A stretch of 64,000 nucleotides of DNA from the NCBI GenBank assembly GCA_963777355.1, contig CAVZQK010000010.1, positions 186,001 through 250,000 on the forward strand, in the 5' to 3' direction. Of this stretch, positions 52,838-61,938 are shown in pieces. Below the pieces are notes generated by a model that did no database searches, was not told where the DNA came from, and was given only the letters and a program-made list of their open reading frames with translations. The position numbers and the translations under genes are program-made. Position 1 is the first letter of the stretch, and each line of letters opens with the position of its first letter. Source of the DNA: DATJHM01 sp963777355 (GTDB lineage Bacteria; Chloroflexota; Ktedonobacteria; Ktedonobacterales; Ktedonobacteraceae).

Positions 52838-53203
52838 ATGAATGAAGTAGTTGAGGAAGAACAGCCATATACAATGCTCGTGCCATTGCCGCAGGGGCAT
52901 GACGTAGTAGAGATTCCTGATGCACCGGGAGTCGTCTTACAAACCCTGGACCTGGCACGGCATGTGGCGATAGCGCCGAATAAAACGCGCTATGTTGTGG
53001 CAACCTATAATGATACGCATATGGGAAGGCAGTATATTACCGCGATCTACCCGCAGCAGAATAGTTATCTAACCCTATTCCGCCTAATCATCCATGAAAC
53101 GAGTTCAGAGACAGCCGAGGAGGCGATCCAGACTCATATTGAATGGGTGCAGATGATCCAGCAAGGGAACCTGAAGCAGATCCTCGAAGCGGCGAAAGCA
53201 TAA
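52838..53203 (+). CDS. small protein of unknown function
   Basis: The 121-residue soluble protein starts at ATG 52838 after GAGGAGATTGAGG. It has an acidic N-terminus (MNEVVEEEQPY), a beta-rich centre (VVLQTLDLARHVAIAPNKTRYVVATYND) and a helical end (AEEAIQTHIEWVQMIQQGNLKQILEAAK). No signal peptide, Cys or catalytic motif is seen. It lies between the TgpA operon and another small gene. The family is not recognised. Confidence 0.6.
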   Translation: MNEVVEEEQPYTMLVPLPQGHDVVEIPDAPGVVLQTLDLARHVAIAPNKTRYVVATYNDTHMGRQYITAIYPQQNSYLTLFRLIIHETSSETAEEAIQTHIEWVQMIQQGNLKQILEAAKA

Positions 53204-53390
53204 AGACAAGCGAAGAACGACGATGCGTGGCGATTTGGTGAGTCTAGTCCTTGACAGATCGCTAAGCTTTTCCTTATACTTAGACAAGAGGCACTTGCAG
53301 AAGCAAAGGCCGAGAGAAGATCCGGAAAAAGTAGTCATCCGGAGACAAAACAGGCACAGAGCACAAAGAAAAAGAAAAGGAGATGGCAAC

Positions 53391-53585
53391 ATGAAGAATA
53401 CTACCTCGATCCGTATGCGCGGTATGCCCGTCGTAAACGGTTATGCCATGTCCTGTGCTCCGGCATTCCTGGCTGGGAAAGCGGTAAAAGTTGGTCGTGT
53501 GAGCATTGAGCCGGCTACTGTGCTTTTTTTGCATGGGAAGAGTGTGCCTATTGCCATAGGAGGACCGCCTACTCATAACGAGTAG
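53391..53585 (+). CDS. small protein of unknown function (64 residues)
   Basis: The best start is ATG 53391 with GGAG 8 bases upstream, giving MKNTTSIRMRGMPVVNGYAM then SCAPAFLAGKAVKVGRVSIE and a Gly/Pro-rich end. The frame is open further upstream but without a ribosome site. The composition (Val/Gly/Ala with scattered basic residues) suggests a small beta-rich protein. A strong terminator follows immediately. Confidence 0.5.
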   Translation: MKNTTSIRMRGMPVVNGYAMSCAPAFLAGKAVKVGRVSIEPATVLFLHGKSVPIAIGGPPTHNE

Positions 53586-53602
53586 GAAGAGAGAAACTCC
53601 TC

Positions 53603-53649
53603 AACCGTGGGCACTGGGCAAAAGAAAAAATCCAGTCCCACGGTTTTTT
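53603..53649 (+). terminator. terminator after the 64-residue gene
   Basis: AACCGTGGG plus ACTGG pair with CCAGT plus CCCACGGTT around an A-rich loop, followed by six Ts. Confidence 0.85.
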
Positions 53650-53709
53650 GTCTGTATTTTTTGTGCGGCGCATATCTACATTGATATCAACCTTGAAGGA
53701 GAAAAGCGC

Positions 53710-54042
53710 GTGGCTATCCAGGAAACAGCGATGAAAACGCAGCGAGCCAGGGATATAACTTTTGATGTAAAGAAAGATGCCGTAGTAATTGAAGGCATCT
53801 CCAAGTTTTTTACCAAGCCACGTCCTCTTTTCCGTTGGCCGAGGCAAAAAAAAGAACAAGAAGAAAAGCGCGAGATAAAAGCGCTTGAAGGTATTCAGCT
53901 TACCATCAAGCAAAGTGAAATTTGGAACGACACCTGGCCACTTCTTATCACAGGAGTTATTAGCATTCCAGTAGGGATTTTTATATTCAGACAAGCCGAA
54001 CGTTACGCCAAGCGTACAGGCAAGTTAAAGCGTAACGGCTAG
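53710..54042 (+). CDS. chimera: ABC ATPase N-terminus fused to ABC-2 permease C-terminus
   Basis: The start is GTG 53710 with AAGGAG upstream. Residues 1-71 read as the beginning of an ABC ATPase of the drug/polysaccharide export type: VVIEGISKFF... EIKALEGIQLTIKQSEI, which in such proteins runs into the Walker A loop GLLGPNGAGKTT. Here it changes at about residue 72 into WNDTWPLLITGVISIPVGIF and then RQAERYAKRTGKLKRNG, the last helix and tail of an ABC-2 permease. The whole ATPase core and most of the permease are missing. This looks like an in-frame deletion joining two adjacent genes (junction near 53923). The product would be a 110-residue single-helix protein with no ATPase activity. Confidence 0.75.
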   Translation: MAIQETAMKTQRARDITFDVKKDAVVIEGISKFFTKPRPLFRWPRQKKEQEEKREIKALEGIQLTIKQSEIWNDTWPLLITGVISIPVGIFIFRQAERYAKRTGKLKRNG

Positions 54043-54104
54043 AGCAGAGTAGAAGCGCGTGCAAAGCAGGGAAGAGTACTTACACTTTTAGCCTGGAAGA
54101 AAGA

Positions 54105-54872
54105 TTGGAGCAATCAACCGTGATCGTACGTTTACATAATCTCGCGGCGCGGGCACCGAGGATGACAGACCTGGACACTGTTACCGGATTACTGATTGCC
54201 TGTGATTCAATGGAATCATATATTGCGGAACCCACGGCAGAGGACGTGTGCCGGGTGTGGGAGAGCCCAGATTTTTGCATGGAGACCGATGCCTGGGTCA
54301 TAGTCACCAATCAAGGAAGACTGGTCGGATATGCGGATGTGAGGCGTGAAGGGGAGGAGCAGATCGTCTCGTTGATCCGTGTCCATCCAGAGTATCGTGG
54401 GCGTGGCATGGGGACTTTGCTTATCTGGTTGACAGAAGACCGAGCGAGACAGATGCTGCGCTTACAGGAGAAAGAGTGGCGTGTTGTGCTGTCCGTCACC
54501 GTAAGTGATATGGACCAGGGAGCGCGTCATTTACTGGAGCGAGAAGGGTATAGTCTAACGCGTCACTTCTGGCGTTTAGTGATCGACGTAGATGAAGTCT
54601 CAAGGACGGCGCAGGAGGAAGGGTCAGAGGAGCAGAGAAAGCTCAAGCTAGATCTGGTGATAGACGCTCATTCGCTGTTATTGCCGTCGTCGCAAAACGG
54701 AGCGAGGGAGAGCAGCGTAAGGGCCAATGAATTTGCGTCAGAAAAGAGAGAGAGTGCTCATCATACCGGGATCTATGTTGCGCATCAATACGACGTTTAC
54801 GAAAAGGTGTTGCGCGCTGGTAGTAAGAGGATAGTAGAAGAGAGCCAGGAAAAGCATTACATCAATGCCTAA
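54105..54872 (+). CDS. GNAT family N-acetyltransferase with extended C-terminus
   Basis: The 255-residue protein has a GNAT fold over about residues 5-165. The acetyl-CoA-binding motif A is SLIRVHPEYRGRGMGTLLIWLTEDRAR, and motif B is YSLTRHFWRLVIDV. The C-terminal 85 residues are charged and probably disordered, without a known motif. The start may be TTG 54105 or GTG 54120 (GGAG at 54107 suits the latter). The acceptor substrate is unknown. A short inverted repeat (ACAGCC/GGCTGT) with T-rich tail at about 54893-54925 may terminate it. Confidence 0.8.
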   Translation: MEQSTVIVRLHNLAARAPRMTDLDTVTGLLIACDSMESYIAEPTAEDVCRVWESPDFCMETDAWVIVTNQGRLVGYADVRREGEEQIVSLIRVHPEYRGRGMGTLLIWLTEDRARQMLRLQEKEWRVVLSVTVSDMDQGARHLLEREGYSLTRHFWRLVIDVDEVSRTAQEEGSEEQRKLKLDLVIDAHSLLLPSSQNGARESSVRANEFASEKRESAHHTGIYVAHQYDVYEKVLRAGSKRIVEESQEKHYINA

Positions 54873-55049
54873 GCGTCAAAAAAGAGACAGCCTGATACAG
54901 TATTTGTAGCGGGCTGTTTGTTTGTTTAGCGCTGATGAGAAAAGAGACAGGCCTGAAGAGCGAGAATGTGAAATCTACTCTATAATAAGCGTTGTAATAG
55001 AGAGAATGCAGAGATAGTGAATTTATTATGAGGGAGGAATGAGGGGGAT

Positions 55050-55205
55050 ATGCTAGTTCTGGTCTTATTAGAGCAGCAAGCGACTGTTCACGCTAGCAAT
55101 GTGCGATTGCTATTGCTGGTGTTAGTACTTATTGCAGTGATTTTATTACTAGCCGGGATGATAGTAGCCCTAGTAACCTGGCGTAATATGCGTAAAAATG
55201 TGTAG
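55050..55205 (+). CDS. single-helix membrane microprotein (51 residues)
   Basis: ATG at 55050 with GAGGGGG just upstream opens a 51-codon frame ending at TAG 55205. The sequence begins MLVLVLLEQQATVHASNV. A strong helix follows (RLLLLVLVLIAVILLLAGM, continuing IVALV), then the short basic tail TWRNMRKNV. That matches a type I or tail-anchored microprotein. The family is not recognised. It is too short for most gene finders but has good start signals. Confidence 0.6.
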   Translation: MLVLVLLEQQATVHASNVRLLLLVLVLIAVILLLAGMIVALVTWRNMRKNV

Positions 55206-55226
55206 TCAGTAGGTGTTGGGCGGATA

Positions 55227-55664
55227 CTAGCGTCTGGAGATATGGAACGTACCGAGAGCACGGGCAATCGGCTGTTGTTCTGTGCCATCCAGATTATAGA
55301 CCGTAGCCTCAAGGACCGCAGTAGAGCGTCCCTGGTGAAGAATAGTCGCTTCAGCCCGCAAGGTGCCGGTACGAACCGCTTTCAAGAAATTGATTTTGGC
55401 TTCCATAGTACTAAATGGAGTTCCTGTGGGGAGCACAGAGAGCATCGCCATTGCCATAGCTGTATCGGCCAACGTAAAAATGACCCCGCCATGTACAATC
55501 TCCTGAGGATGGAGCAGGCGTGCGTCGACAGAGATGCCGACGACGCCGGTGCCATTTTGCGATTGTTCAATCTGGAGACCCAAAAGTTGAAAGAAGCCAG
55601 AGTGATTGGCATACCTGTGGACTTCCTCCAGACTAGAGGGTGGTAATGGCTCTGATTCCGACAT
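55227..55664 (-). CDS. PaaI-type hotdog thioesterase
   Basis: The 145-residue acyl-CoA thioesterase of the PaaI/YbgC-like hotdog superfamily carries the signature HPQEIVHGGVIFTLADTAMAMAM, with the catalytic HGG-x(6)-D-x-x motif, and INFLKAVRTGTLRAEA. Members hydrolyse aryl- or medium-chain acyl-CoA. The substrate here is not evident. It ends close to the microprotein on the other strand and is downstream of smpB (gap of 6 bases), so the two are probably co-transcribed. Confidence 0.9.
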   Translation of the reverse strand: MSESEPLPPSSLEEVHRYANHSGFFQLLGLQIEQSQNGTGVVGISVDARLLHPQEIVHGGVIFTLADTAMAMAMLSVLPTGTPFSTMEAKINFLKAVRTGTLRAEATILHQGRSTAVLEATVYNLDGTEQQPIARALGTFHISRR

Positions 55665-55670
55665 AGCTTA

Positions 55671-56177
55671 TTATCTCCCGCGTACAATACGCTCGATCTC
55701 ACGTTTTACATCGCGCTCGGCGATAGCATCGCGTTTATCATACAATTTTTTACCGCGACAGAGGCCGAGTTCAATCTTCGCCTTGCCGTTTTTGAGATAG
55801 AGCTTAAGCGGAATAAGAGTAAGGCCCTTTGTCTCAACCTTGCTCAAAAGCTGAGCGATCTCCTTTTTGTGCAATAATAATTTGCGATTGCGCATAGGAT
55901 CGTGATTAAAGCGATTGCCGTGCTCGTAGACAGCGATATGGGCATTTTCCAGCCAGATCTCGCCCTTGCGAGCCATTGCATAGGCACCGCGTAGTTGAAC
56001 ATGGCCTTCGCGGATCGATTTAATCTCAGTACCCACCAGAGAGATACCGGCTTCAATAGTACGTTCAACGGTATAATCATGGTAGGCCTGGCGATTGACA
56101 CTAATAACCTTGATATGGGCAGGTTGTTGATCAGGCTCTTTTTTTGTTGCCTGCTTTGCTGCTGCTTGTTTCGCCAT
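55671..56177 (-). CDS. smpB: SsrA-binding protein SmpB
   Basis: SmpB carries tmRNA into stalled ribosomes. From ATG 56177 (GAGGAG upstream) the protein has 168 residues. A Lys/Ala-rich N-terminal extension is followed by the OB-fold core (NRQAYHDYTVERTIEAGISLVGTEIKSIREG read in segments, NAHIAVYEHGNRFNHDP) and the C-terminal tail KLYDKRDAIAERDVKREIERI that occupies the mRNA channel. A longer frame to 56222 lacks a ribosome site. The cognate ssrA lies 45 kb away in this window. Confidence 0.96.
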   Translation of the reverse strand: MAKQAAAKQATKKEPDQQPAHIKVISVNRQAYHDYTVERTIEAGISLVGTEIKSIREGHVQLRGAYAMARKGEIWLENAHIAVYEHGNRFNHDPMRNRKLLLHKKEIAQLLSKVETKGLTLIPLKLYLKNGKAKIELGLCRGKKLYDKRDAIAERDVKREIERIVRGR

Positions 56178-56222
56178 AAAAAACTCCTCAAAGAAGAACA
56201 TATATCTGCTACCAGGATACAT

Positions 56223-56608
56223 ACCATCTCTTGGTAGCAGGAGTACTGCCTTATAGCAGGTAAAAAAGAATCAATGCAAGTGGATGAGTTTCTTGCAGAG
56301 GTGACAGAGAAATGCTTGACTTTCCGTGCAAAGAACTCCTACGATCTGAGCTATTAGAGTACGATGTTATATCATACAACACGCGGTAAAATGCGTCGAG
56401 AGAAAAGACGAATACACTTCAGCATGCGAGCAATTTGCGAGTGCCAGGTAAAGATCTTACCCCACAAAGGCAGAGAGCGCGTCATAGAGGAGAAAGAATC
56501 TTATACTATCGAGCCTGATTTGTGCGTAATTTTGCTTGTACATACTAGAGAATACAAACTTATAGGATACACCTCTTTCTTTTGCTTTTCTAAGAGAAAG
56601 GTTTTCGC
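56223..56608. other. intergenic region smpB / MMPL gene
   Basis: The 386-base divergent spacer should contain both promoters. A plus-strand frame at 56364-56636 lacks a ribosome site and recognisable sequence, so no gene is called. A possible plus promoter is TTGTAC near 56536 with TATAGG 19 bases on. Confidence 0.35.
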
Positions 56609-58966
56609 ATGTTTTACCGTCTCGGCAGATTTGTGACCCACTATCGTTGGTGGATAGTAGGATTGTGGATGGTGGTTGCCGCAGCAGCGTTACCTTTTGC
56701 GCCCCAGGCCAACCAGGTATTGCAGTCGGGAGGCTTTGTCAGTCCCGACGCCGAATCGCAGAAAGCGATAGATCTACTGGTGCAGAAAATCCATCTCAAT
56801 CCGACCATCGTGCAGATCATCCTGACCAGTAACCGTTACAGCGCGGATCAGCCTGAGTTCGCGCAGGAGGCGGAGCAGACCATCAGCCATCTGCGTAGCT
56901 GGTCAGAAGTAGCAAGCATCATCACATTTCTAGATAATCCCCGCCAGATCTCACTAGATCGTAAAGCGGCATACATAGATATATTACTCAAAACAGATCC
57001 GGAGACAGCGCCGAAGTACTTGCCGGAGCTACAAACGCGGTTACAGGCAACGGCGGATTTGAAGTACAGTGTTGGTGGACCGGCGGTCTTCTATGAAGAT
57101 ATCCAGACCGTCAGTGAGCGGGACCTGCGGCGAGCCGAATTATTAGCCTTTCCCTTCGCCATAGTCGCGCTGCTTTTTGTCTTTCGTTCGGTGGTCGCCT
57201 CTATTTTGCCGGCGCTGGTTGGTGGGTGTGCCGTAGTGATCGCGCTAGCGCTGATTTTTGGTCTGGGGCATATTACCCCGCTCTCCATCTTTGTCTTAAA
57301 TATCACCACCCTCTTTGGTCTGGGGTTAGGAGTAGACTACTCGCTCTTTATCGTCAGCCGTTTTCGCGAGGAATTGATGCGAGGGAGAGGAGTGGATGAA
57401 GCCGTAGTGGTAGCAATTGCCACGGCGGGGCGGGCGGTTGCCTGTTCCGGGCTAACCGTTTCTATAGGGCTGCTTGGTCTCACCTTTATTCGTATCAACA
57501 TGTTACGTTCAGTTGGCATGGGAGGCGTCCTGGTGGTCATGCTGGCCCTGCTGGCCGCTTTGACGCTATTACCAGCGCTCCTCTCGATTATAGGGCTGAG
57601 AGTCAATGCTTTACCCATGCGTCTGCCGCGTTTATGGGGGAGAAAGGCAGGCGCGGCAGCGTTAGAGGGGAGTGGCGGGCAGGAGACAAGAGAGCCGCAG
57701 CATGGCTTCTGGTATCGTTTGTCAGAATTTGTGATGCGTTATCCGATCAGAGTCTTTGTACCAGTCTTACTGCTCCTTTTGAGCTTTGGCCTCCCCTTCA
57801 TCTTTGTGCGTTTCTCCGCGCCAGATGCCTCAATTTTGCCAGCGGACGTACCATCGCGCCAGGCATATGATCTGCTCGCGCAGCGTTTTAATGACAGGGA
57901 GACCACGCCGATAATCATGGCAGTCCAGACACAAGGGAATGTCATGAGCAGAGAGAATATCACCTATCTTTATAACTATATCAGGCGGATAGAGGCCGAT
58001 CCGCGTGTGCAGCGGGTAGATAGTATCGTCAGTGCTGATCCGCGTTTTACCCTGGCGCAGTACCAGTTGCTCTATACCAATCCGCAGCTACTGGTTGATC
58101 CCTATCTGGTCGCCCTGGTAAAGTCTTCAGTAGCTGGAGACACAACCATGATCCAGGTCATCAGCAAATACGGGATGGTAGATGCCAGGTCGCAGGGGAT
58201 CGTACAGGCGATCCGCAACACCAGTCCCGGACATGGGATACGTGTGCTCGTGGACGGGGGGACGGCGGGTGATATGGATTACGTCAACTCTTTATATTCA
58301 GACTTTCCATTGGCCCTCTTCGTAGTTTCCGCAAGTACACTCGTCGTGCTCTTCTTACTATTTAGATCGATAGTGTTACCGATCAAAGCGATATTAATGA
58401 ACACCCTCTCGATTCTGGCAAGTTATGGAGCGCTGGTCGTTATATTCCAGAATGGTTTCTTGCATCAGTTGCTGAACTTCACCCCGTTGGGCTTTGTCGA
58501 AGCCTCCAGTCCTATTCTGCTCTTCTGTTCTCTCTTTGGGCTATCAATGGATTATGAAGTCTTTCTCTTATCACGGGTGCAGGAGGCATTCTGGCAAACA
58601 GGAGATAACCGGAAGGCAGTGGCCTTAGGGTTGCAAAGGAGTGGGGGGATCATCACCAGTGCGGCAGTGATTGTCATTGTCGTGAGCGCGTGTTTTGCTA
58701 CCGCTGACATGATCCTGGTAAAAGCTTTAGGGCTGGGGATGGCGCTGGCGGTATTGTTGGATGCGACCCTGGTGCGCGGTCTGCTGGTCCCGGCAACGAT
58801 GAGATTGTTAGGTGATTGGAACTGGTGGTTGCCCTTTGTGGGAGTGCAGAGGCATCCTCCGGCGATGGCTGAAGAATATGAAGAATATAGAGCAGAGGAG
58901 AGCCGTGAGCAGAGGGGGATGGCTGGGGAGAAAGAGCAGGATCTGCACATGGGAGGTAGGCGATGA
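56609..58966 (+). CDS. MMPL family RND-type transporter
   Basis: The 785-residue inner-membrane transporter has two repeated halves. Each has one helix, a large extracytoplasmic domain and five helices. The sequence FGLGLGVDYSLFIVSRFREEL in half one and LFGLSMDYEVFLLSRVQEAF in half two carries the GxxxDY proton-relay motif. The N-terminus MFYRLGRFVTHYRWWIVGLW is typical. MMPL proteins export lipids, siderophores or other hydrophobic substrates using the proton gradient. It overlaps the following lipoprotein gene by 4 bases (ATGA), so they are translationally coupled and probably work together. Confidence 0.93.
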   Translation: MFYRLGRFVTHYRWWIVGLWMVVAAAALPFAPQANQVLQSGGFVSPDAESQKAIDLLVQKIHLNPTIVQIILTSNRYSADQPEFAQEAEQTISHLRSWSEVASIITFLDNPRQISLDRKAAYIDILLKTDPETAPKYLPELQTRLQATADLKYSVGGPAVFYEDIQTVSERDLRRAELLAFPFAIVALLFVFRSVVASILPALVGGCAVVIALALIFGLGHITPLSIFVLNITTLFGLGLGVDYSLFIVSRFREELMRGRGVDEAVVVAIATAGRAVACSGLTVSIGLLGLTFIRINMLRSVGMGGVLVVMLALLAALTLLPALLSIIGLRVNALPMRLPRLWGRKAGAAALEGSGGQETREPQHGFWYRLSEFVMRYPIRVFVPVLLLLLSFGLPFIFVRFSAPDASILPADVPSRQAYDLLAQRFNDRETTPIIMAVQTQGNVMSRENITYLYNYIRRIEADPRVQRVDSIVSADPRFTLAQYQLLYTNPQLLVDPYLVALVKSSVAGDTTMIQVISKYGMVDARSQGIVQAIRNTSPGHGIRVLVDGGTAGDMDYVNSLYSDFPLALFVVSASTLVVLFLLFRSIVLPIKAILMNTLSILASYGALVVIFQNGFLHQLLNFTPLGFVEASSPILLFCSLFGLSMDYEVFLLSRVQEAFWQTGDNRKAVALGLQRSGGIITSAAVIVIVVSACFATADMILVKALGLGMALAVLLDATLVRGLLVPATMRLLGDWNWWLPFVGVQRHPPAMAEEYEEYRAEESREQRGMAGEKEQDLHMGGRR

Positions 58967-60090
58967 ACGTGAGCAATCGACAGCGCACACGACTAGGGAT
59001 ATTTATAGGGATGTTGCTAAGTATGCTTCTGGCCTCGTGTTCTTTTCCGGGTGTCTATTCTTCAAGCGAGCAACTGCCCCAGGTAAAGCCAGAAGCCAGC
59101 AGCGGGTCTTTGCCAGCGGTGCGTTTTCCCCAGGACGAGGCCGCACATCGGTATCTGACCGAATGGTGGTACTACACAGGGCATATTCAGGCCAGCGAGC
59201 CAGGGGAAAAATCCAGCAGTACGGTTTTGAATTTGTCATCTTCCAGGCATTGCGGAGTGATATTCCGCCATTTTATGCCGCACATTTTGCCATCAGCGAT
59301 CTCAGCCGGGGTCAATTTCACTATGACCAGAGGAAGCAGCTAGAGCCAGACGCCGTGATTCCGAATGGAACTTCAAGTCAGGGAATCAACGTAGGAATTG
59401 GTGATTGGCATATTCAGGGACTAAATGGGCGAGATCAGCTACAAGCGAACATGCAGAACTACGTCATCAAGCTCAATCTTCAGGGGAGCAAGCCTGCCAC
59501 CTTGCACAACGGAAATGGCATCATTCCCTTTGGTCAGAGTGGCTTCTCATATTATTATTCGCGCACACGTATGACGGTCTCTGGTCGCATCATAGATCAT
59601 AACCAGGCAGTAGCAGTCAGTGGTCAGGCCTGGATGGATCACCAGTGGGGGAACTTCCTGACATCAGGTGGTGGGGGTTGGGACTGGTATAGCCTGCAAT
59701 TGAATAATCAGAGAGAGATGATGCTCTACTTTATGCGTGATGCCAGTGGCAAAGCCATCTCCACCTATGTAAGTTATATAGACCAGAGCGGAAAAGACTT
59801 TTTACTGCCAGCAAGTGCCATTCAGAGCAGCGTACTGGAGAGATGGACCAGCCCGGTGACAGGAATCACCTATCCTTCGGGCTGGAGATTAGTGATCAAT
59901 GATCCACACATAAGAGACCACGCTGACCATTATGCCTCAGCTTAAGAATCAAGAGTTGATAACCACTAGCTCGACAGGAAACATCTATTGGGAAGGTACA
60001 GTAACCATTCAGGCGCATGGAGCGGGGGCAGATGTAGCCGGGAATGGCTATGTCGAGCTAACAGGGTATAGCAAGACGAAGGCCAGTTAA
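58963..60090 (+). pseudogene. CrtC/AttH-like lipocalin lipoprotein, two frameshifts
   Basis: Three frames join into a protein of about 375 residues with a lipobox MLLASC (Cys26). The first frame ends its sense at EWWYYTGHIQASEPGEK. One added A in the A5 tract near 59212 gives IQQYGFEFVIFQALRSDIPPF, which continues to WMDHQWGNFLTSGGGGWDWYSLQL. Near 59914 a second shift leads to TLTIMPQLKNQELITTSSTG, then IYWEGTVTIQAHG and GNGYVELTGY to a TAA at 60090. The EWWYYTGH and DHQWG motifs are those of the CrtC/AttH lipocalin family (carotenoid 1,2-hydratase relatives). As a lipoprotein coupled to an MMPL transporter it may bind or modify a hydrophobic export substrate. Confidence 0.78.
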
Positions 60091-60108
60091 GCAGCGCCTG
60101 TTGCCTCT

Positions 60109-61818
60109 TTAGAGCGTCGTACTGGCAATTCTCTGAAATTTGCCTGCGACAAAGCCGAGATACTCTTGAGAGACCTGTTGGGATACCTGGCTTTGTTGTT
60201 GGATCGTCACGACGGCAATGGCGCGTTGAAAGAGATGCTGGCGGGTAATATTGGGGGTAGGAGAGAGTTTGTGGAGTGGTAGGATGCGGGTAGACATGCC
60301 GCCGTAGATGCTGCGTGAAAAAAAGGATTGGAGCAGGATCTGGAGCTGGCTTTTCGTCTCCAGAGAATTTTCAAAAGGCGAACAGACAAACTGGTAGAGA
60401 CGAAAGGCGCGTTTGCCCCAGAGAGGGCGGGCAACGGCTGCATACGAAAAATGGACATCGCCTGAGAGCACCAGAACATCTGAAGCATGAGAGAGCAGAA
60501 CCTGGGTCAGCTCTTGCCAGGTATCCGCGAAGACCGGCCAATGGTCAAAGCTAGTACGAATAGCCATGCGAAGTTGCAGGCGTGCCAGGCGCAGGCCAAG
60601 ATAGCGTAGGAGAGGGATGCGGCTATTTTGGAGAGGGCGAACGCCCATCAAATATTCAGCGAGACCAATCAGAGGTGGGAGTAAGACTGGAACAGAAGAG
60701 ACCACAAGTGCTGGTTGATGTGACTGCGTAGCGAGCCAGTTTTTCAGACTTTGCATCTGAGTATTGCTCATAATACGTGTAGAAGTACAAAAATCATCTT
60801 CATCAGTACTAAAAACGGCAGAGCGTTCCGCACGTACATTTGTCATAAAGATAGGTGGGATTGTAGGTATCGTATAATGCCAGGGAAGCAGTGTTTTTCC
60901 ATACACTTCATCTCGCATGTGGGAGCGAAGGGCTTCTAAAACATCATCGCCACTTTGCGTTGCCTCTTGCATAAGAGAGAGCAGAGGATGAGGAGGATTC
61001 TCATCCGGAAGTAGATTTCCCCAGCCCTGATAGATCCAGTAGGCAACCATGCCATCGACGAGCACCTGCTCTTGTCCCTGGCGGAGAGCATTTGCTCGCC
61101 AGCCAGAGAAGAGATTCCAATTATTCGTAATCTCATGGTCATCAAAAATCATCAATGTCGGAATATGGGCAAGCAGTTGGCGAATCCCAGGAGTTATCGT
61201 CCAGGCGTGAATATAGAGTCTGGCGAAATCAGCGAAATCGAAAGCAGCTTTTTGCGTTGTGGAGAGAGTATTCTGCAAAAGCGCTGGTGGTTCATCTGCA
61301 TAGATTTGATCGCCAATGAGCAATAATACATGAGGCCAGAGAGTATCCCGTTCATCTTCATGTTGAAGGAGCCAGTCGCCATAAGCGCCAAGCGTATCTG
61401 CCGTGGGTTCAGATAATTTGCGGCAAGAGCCATAAGCAACGCGGAGAAGAGGGGCAGGTGCAGACGGAGAGGCGACATCTATAACTGCCAGTCTGTCAAC
61501 TGGAGTTAGTTGTTTTGCAACTAACGTGCGAAAGCAATAAGAATCGCTTGAAACAGTACTTTTTGGTGAATGGTTATCCTGGGTAGTAATTATTAGTTTA
61601 TAGGTATACCAGGCAAAAGGGAGTAAAGAAGAGAGTTGAGGGGCGGCATAAAAATGGCCCCCGACCTGAACAGTAGAAGTGAGAGAAGACAGAGAGAGTT
61701 CCGGATGAGAGACGGACTCTACGAGCAATGTTACCTGAGCAGGCTGTGATGTTTCTACCCAGATAGTCACACACGTTGAGCTAACAGCGCGAACGAGAGG
61801 GCCGAGCAATATATTCAT
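60109..61818 (-). CDS. PhoD-like alkaline phosphatase family protein
   Basis: The 569-residue metallophosphatase is of the PhoD type. An N-terminal fibronectin-like domain (MNILLGPLVRAVSSTCVTIWVET) is followed by the catalytic core: YGSCRK, LLIGDQIYADEPPA, MIFDDHEITNNWN and VLVLSGDVHFSY, which provide the metal ligands. No signal peptide or Tat motif is seen, so unlike classical PhoD it may be cytoplasmic. The C-terminus has no further domain. It converges on the CrtC-like gene and is divergent from the GAF sensor. Confidence 0.88.
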   Translation of the reverse strand: MNILLGPLVRAVSSTCVTIWVETSQPAQVTLLVESVSHPELSLSSLTSTVQVGGHFYAAPQLSSLLPFAWYTYKLIITTQDNHSPKSTVSSDSYCFRTLVAKQLTPVDRLAVIDVASPSAPAPLLRVAYGSCRKLSEPTADTLGAYGDWLLQHEDERDTLWPHVLLLIGDQIYADEPPALLQNTLSTTQKAAFDFADFARLYIHAWTITPGIRQLLAHIPTLMIFDDHEITNNWNLFSGWRANALRQGQEQVLVDGMVAYWIYQGWGNLLPDENPPHPLLSLMQEATQSGDDVLEALRSHMRDEVYGKTLLPWHYTIPTIPPIFMTNVRAERSAVFSTDEDDFCTSTRIMSNTQMQSLKNWLATQSHQPALVVSSVPVLLPPLIGLAEYLMGVRPLQNSRIPLLRYLGLRLARLQLRMAIRTSFDHWPVFADTWQELTQVLLSHASDVLVLSGDVHFSYAAVARPLWGKRAFRLYQFVCSPFENSLETKSQLQILLQSFFSRSIYGGMSTRILPLHKLSPTPNITRQHLFQRAIAVVTIQQQSQVSQQVSQEYLGFVAGKFQRIASTTL

Positions 61819-61938
61819 AAATAGTGATCCTTCCTGAAAGCAACGAAAAAGCCGTGTGAGTATACTAAAAGTGGTCAGGCCAGTGGCTACAGATAGTATA
61901 GCGCGTAGTGAGGAGTTGCTGTTGTTATTGTCGGGTTA

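Noticed and set aside
56364..56636. Plus-strand open frame of 90 codons before the MMPL gene
   Set aside because: It overlaps the MMPL start region in another frame, lacks a ribosome site and shows no recognisable sequence.
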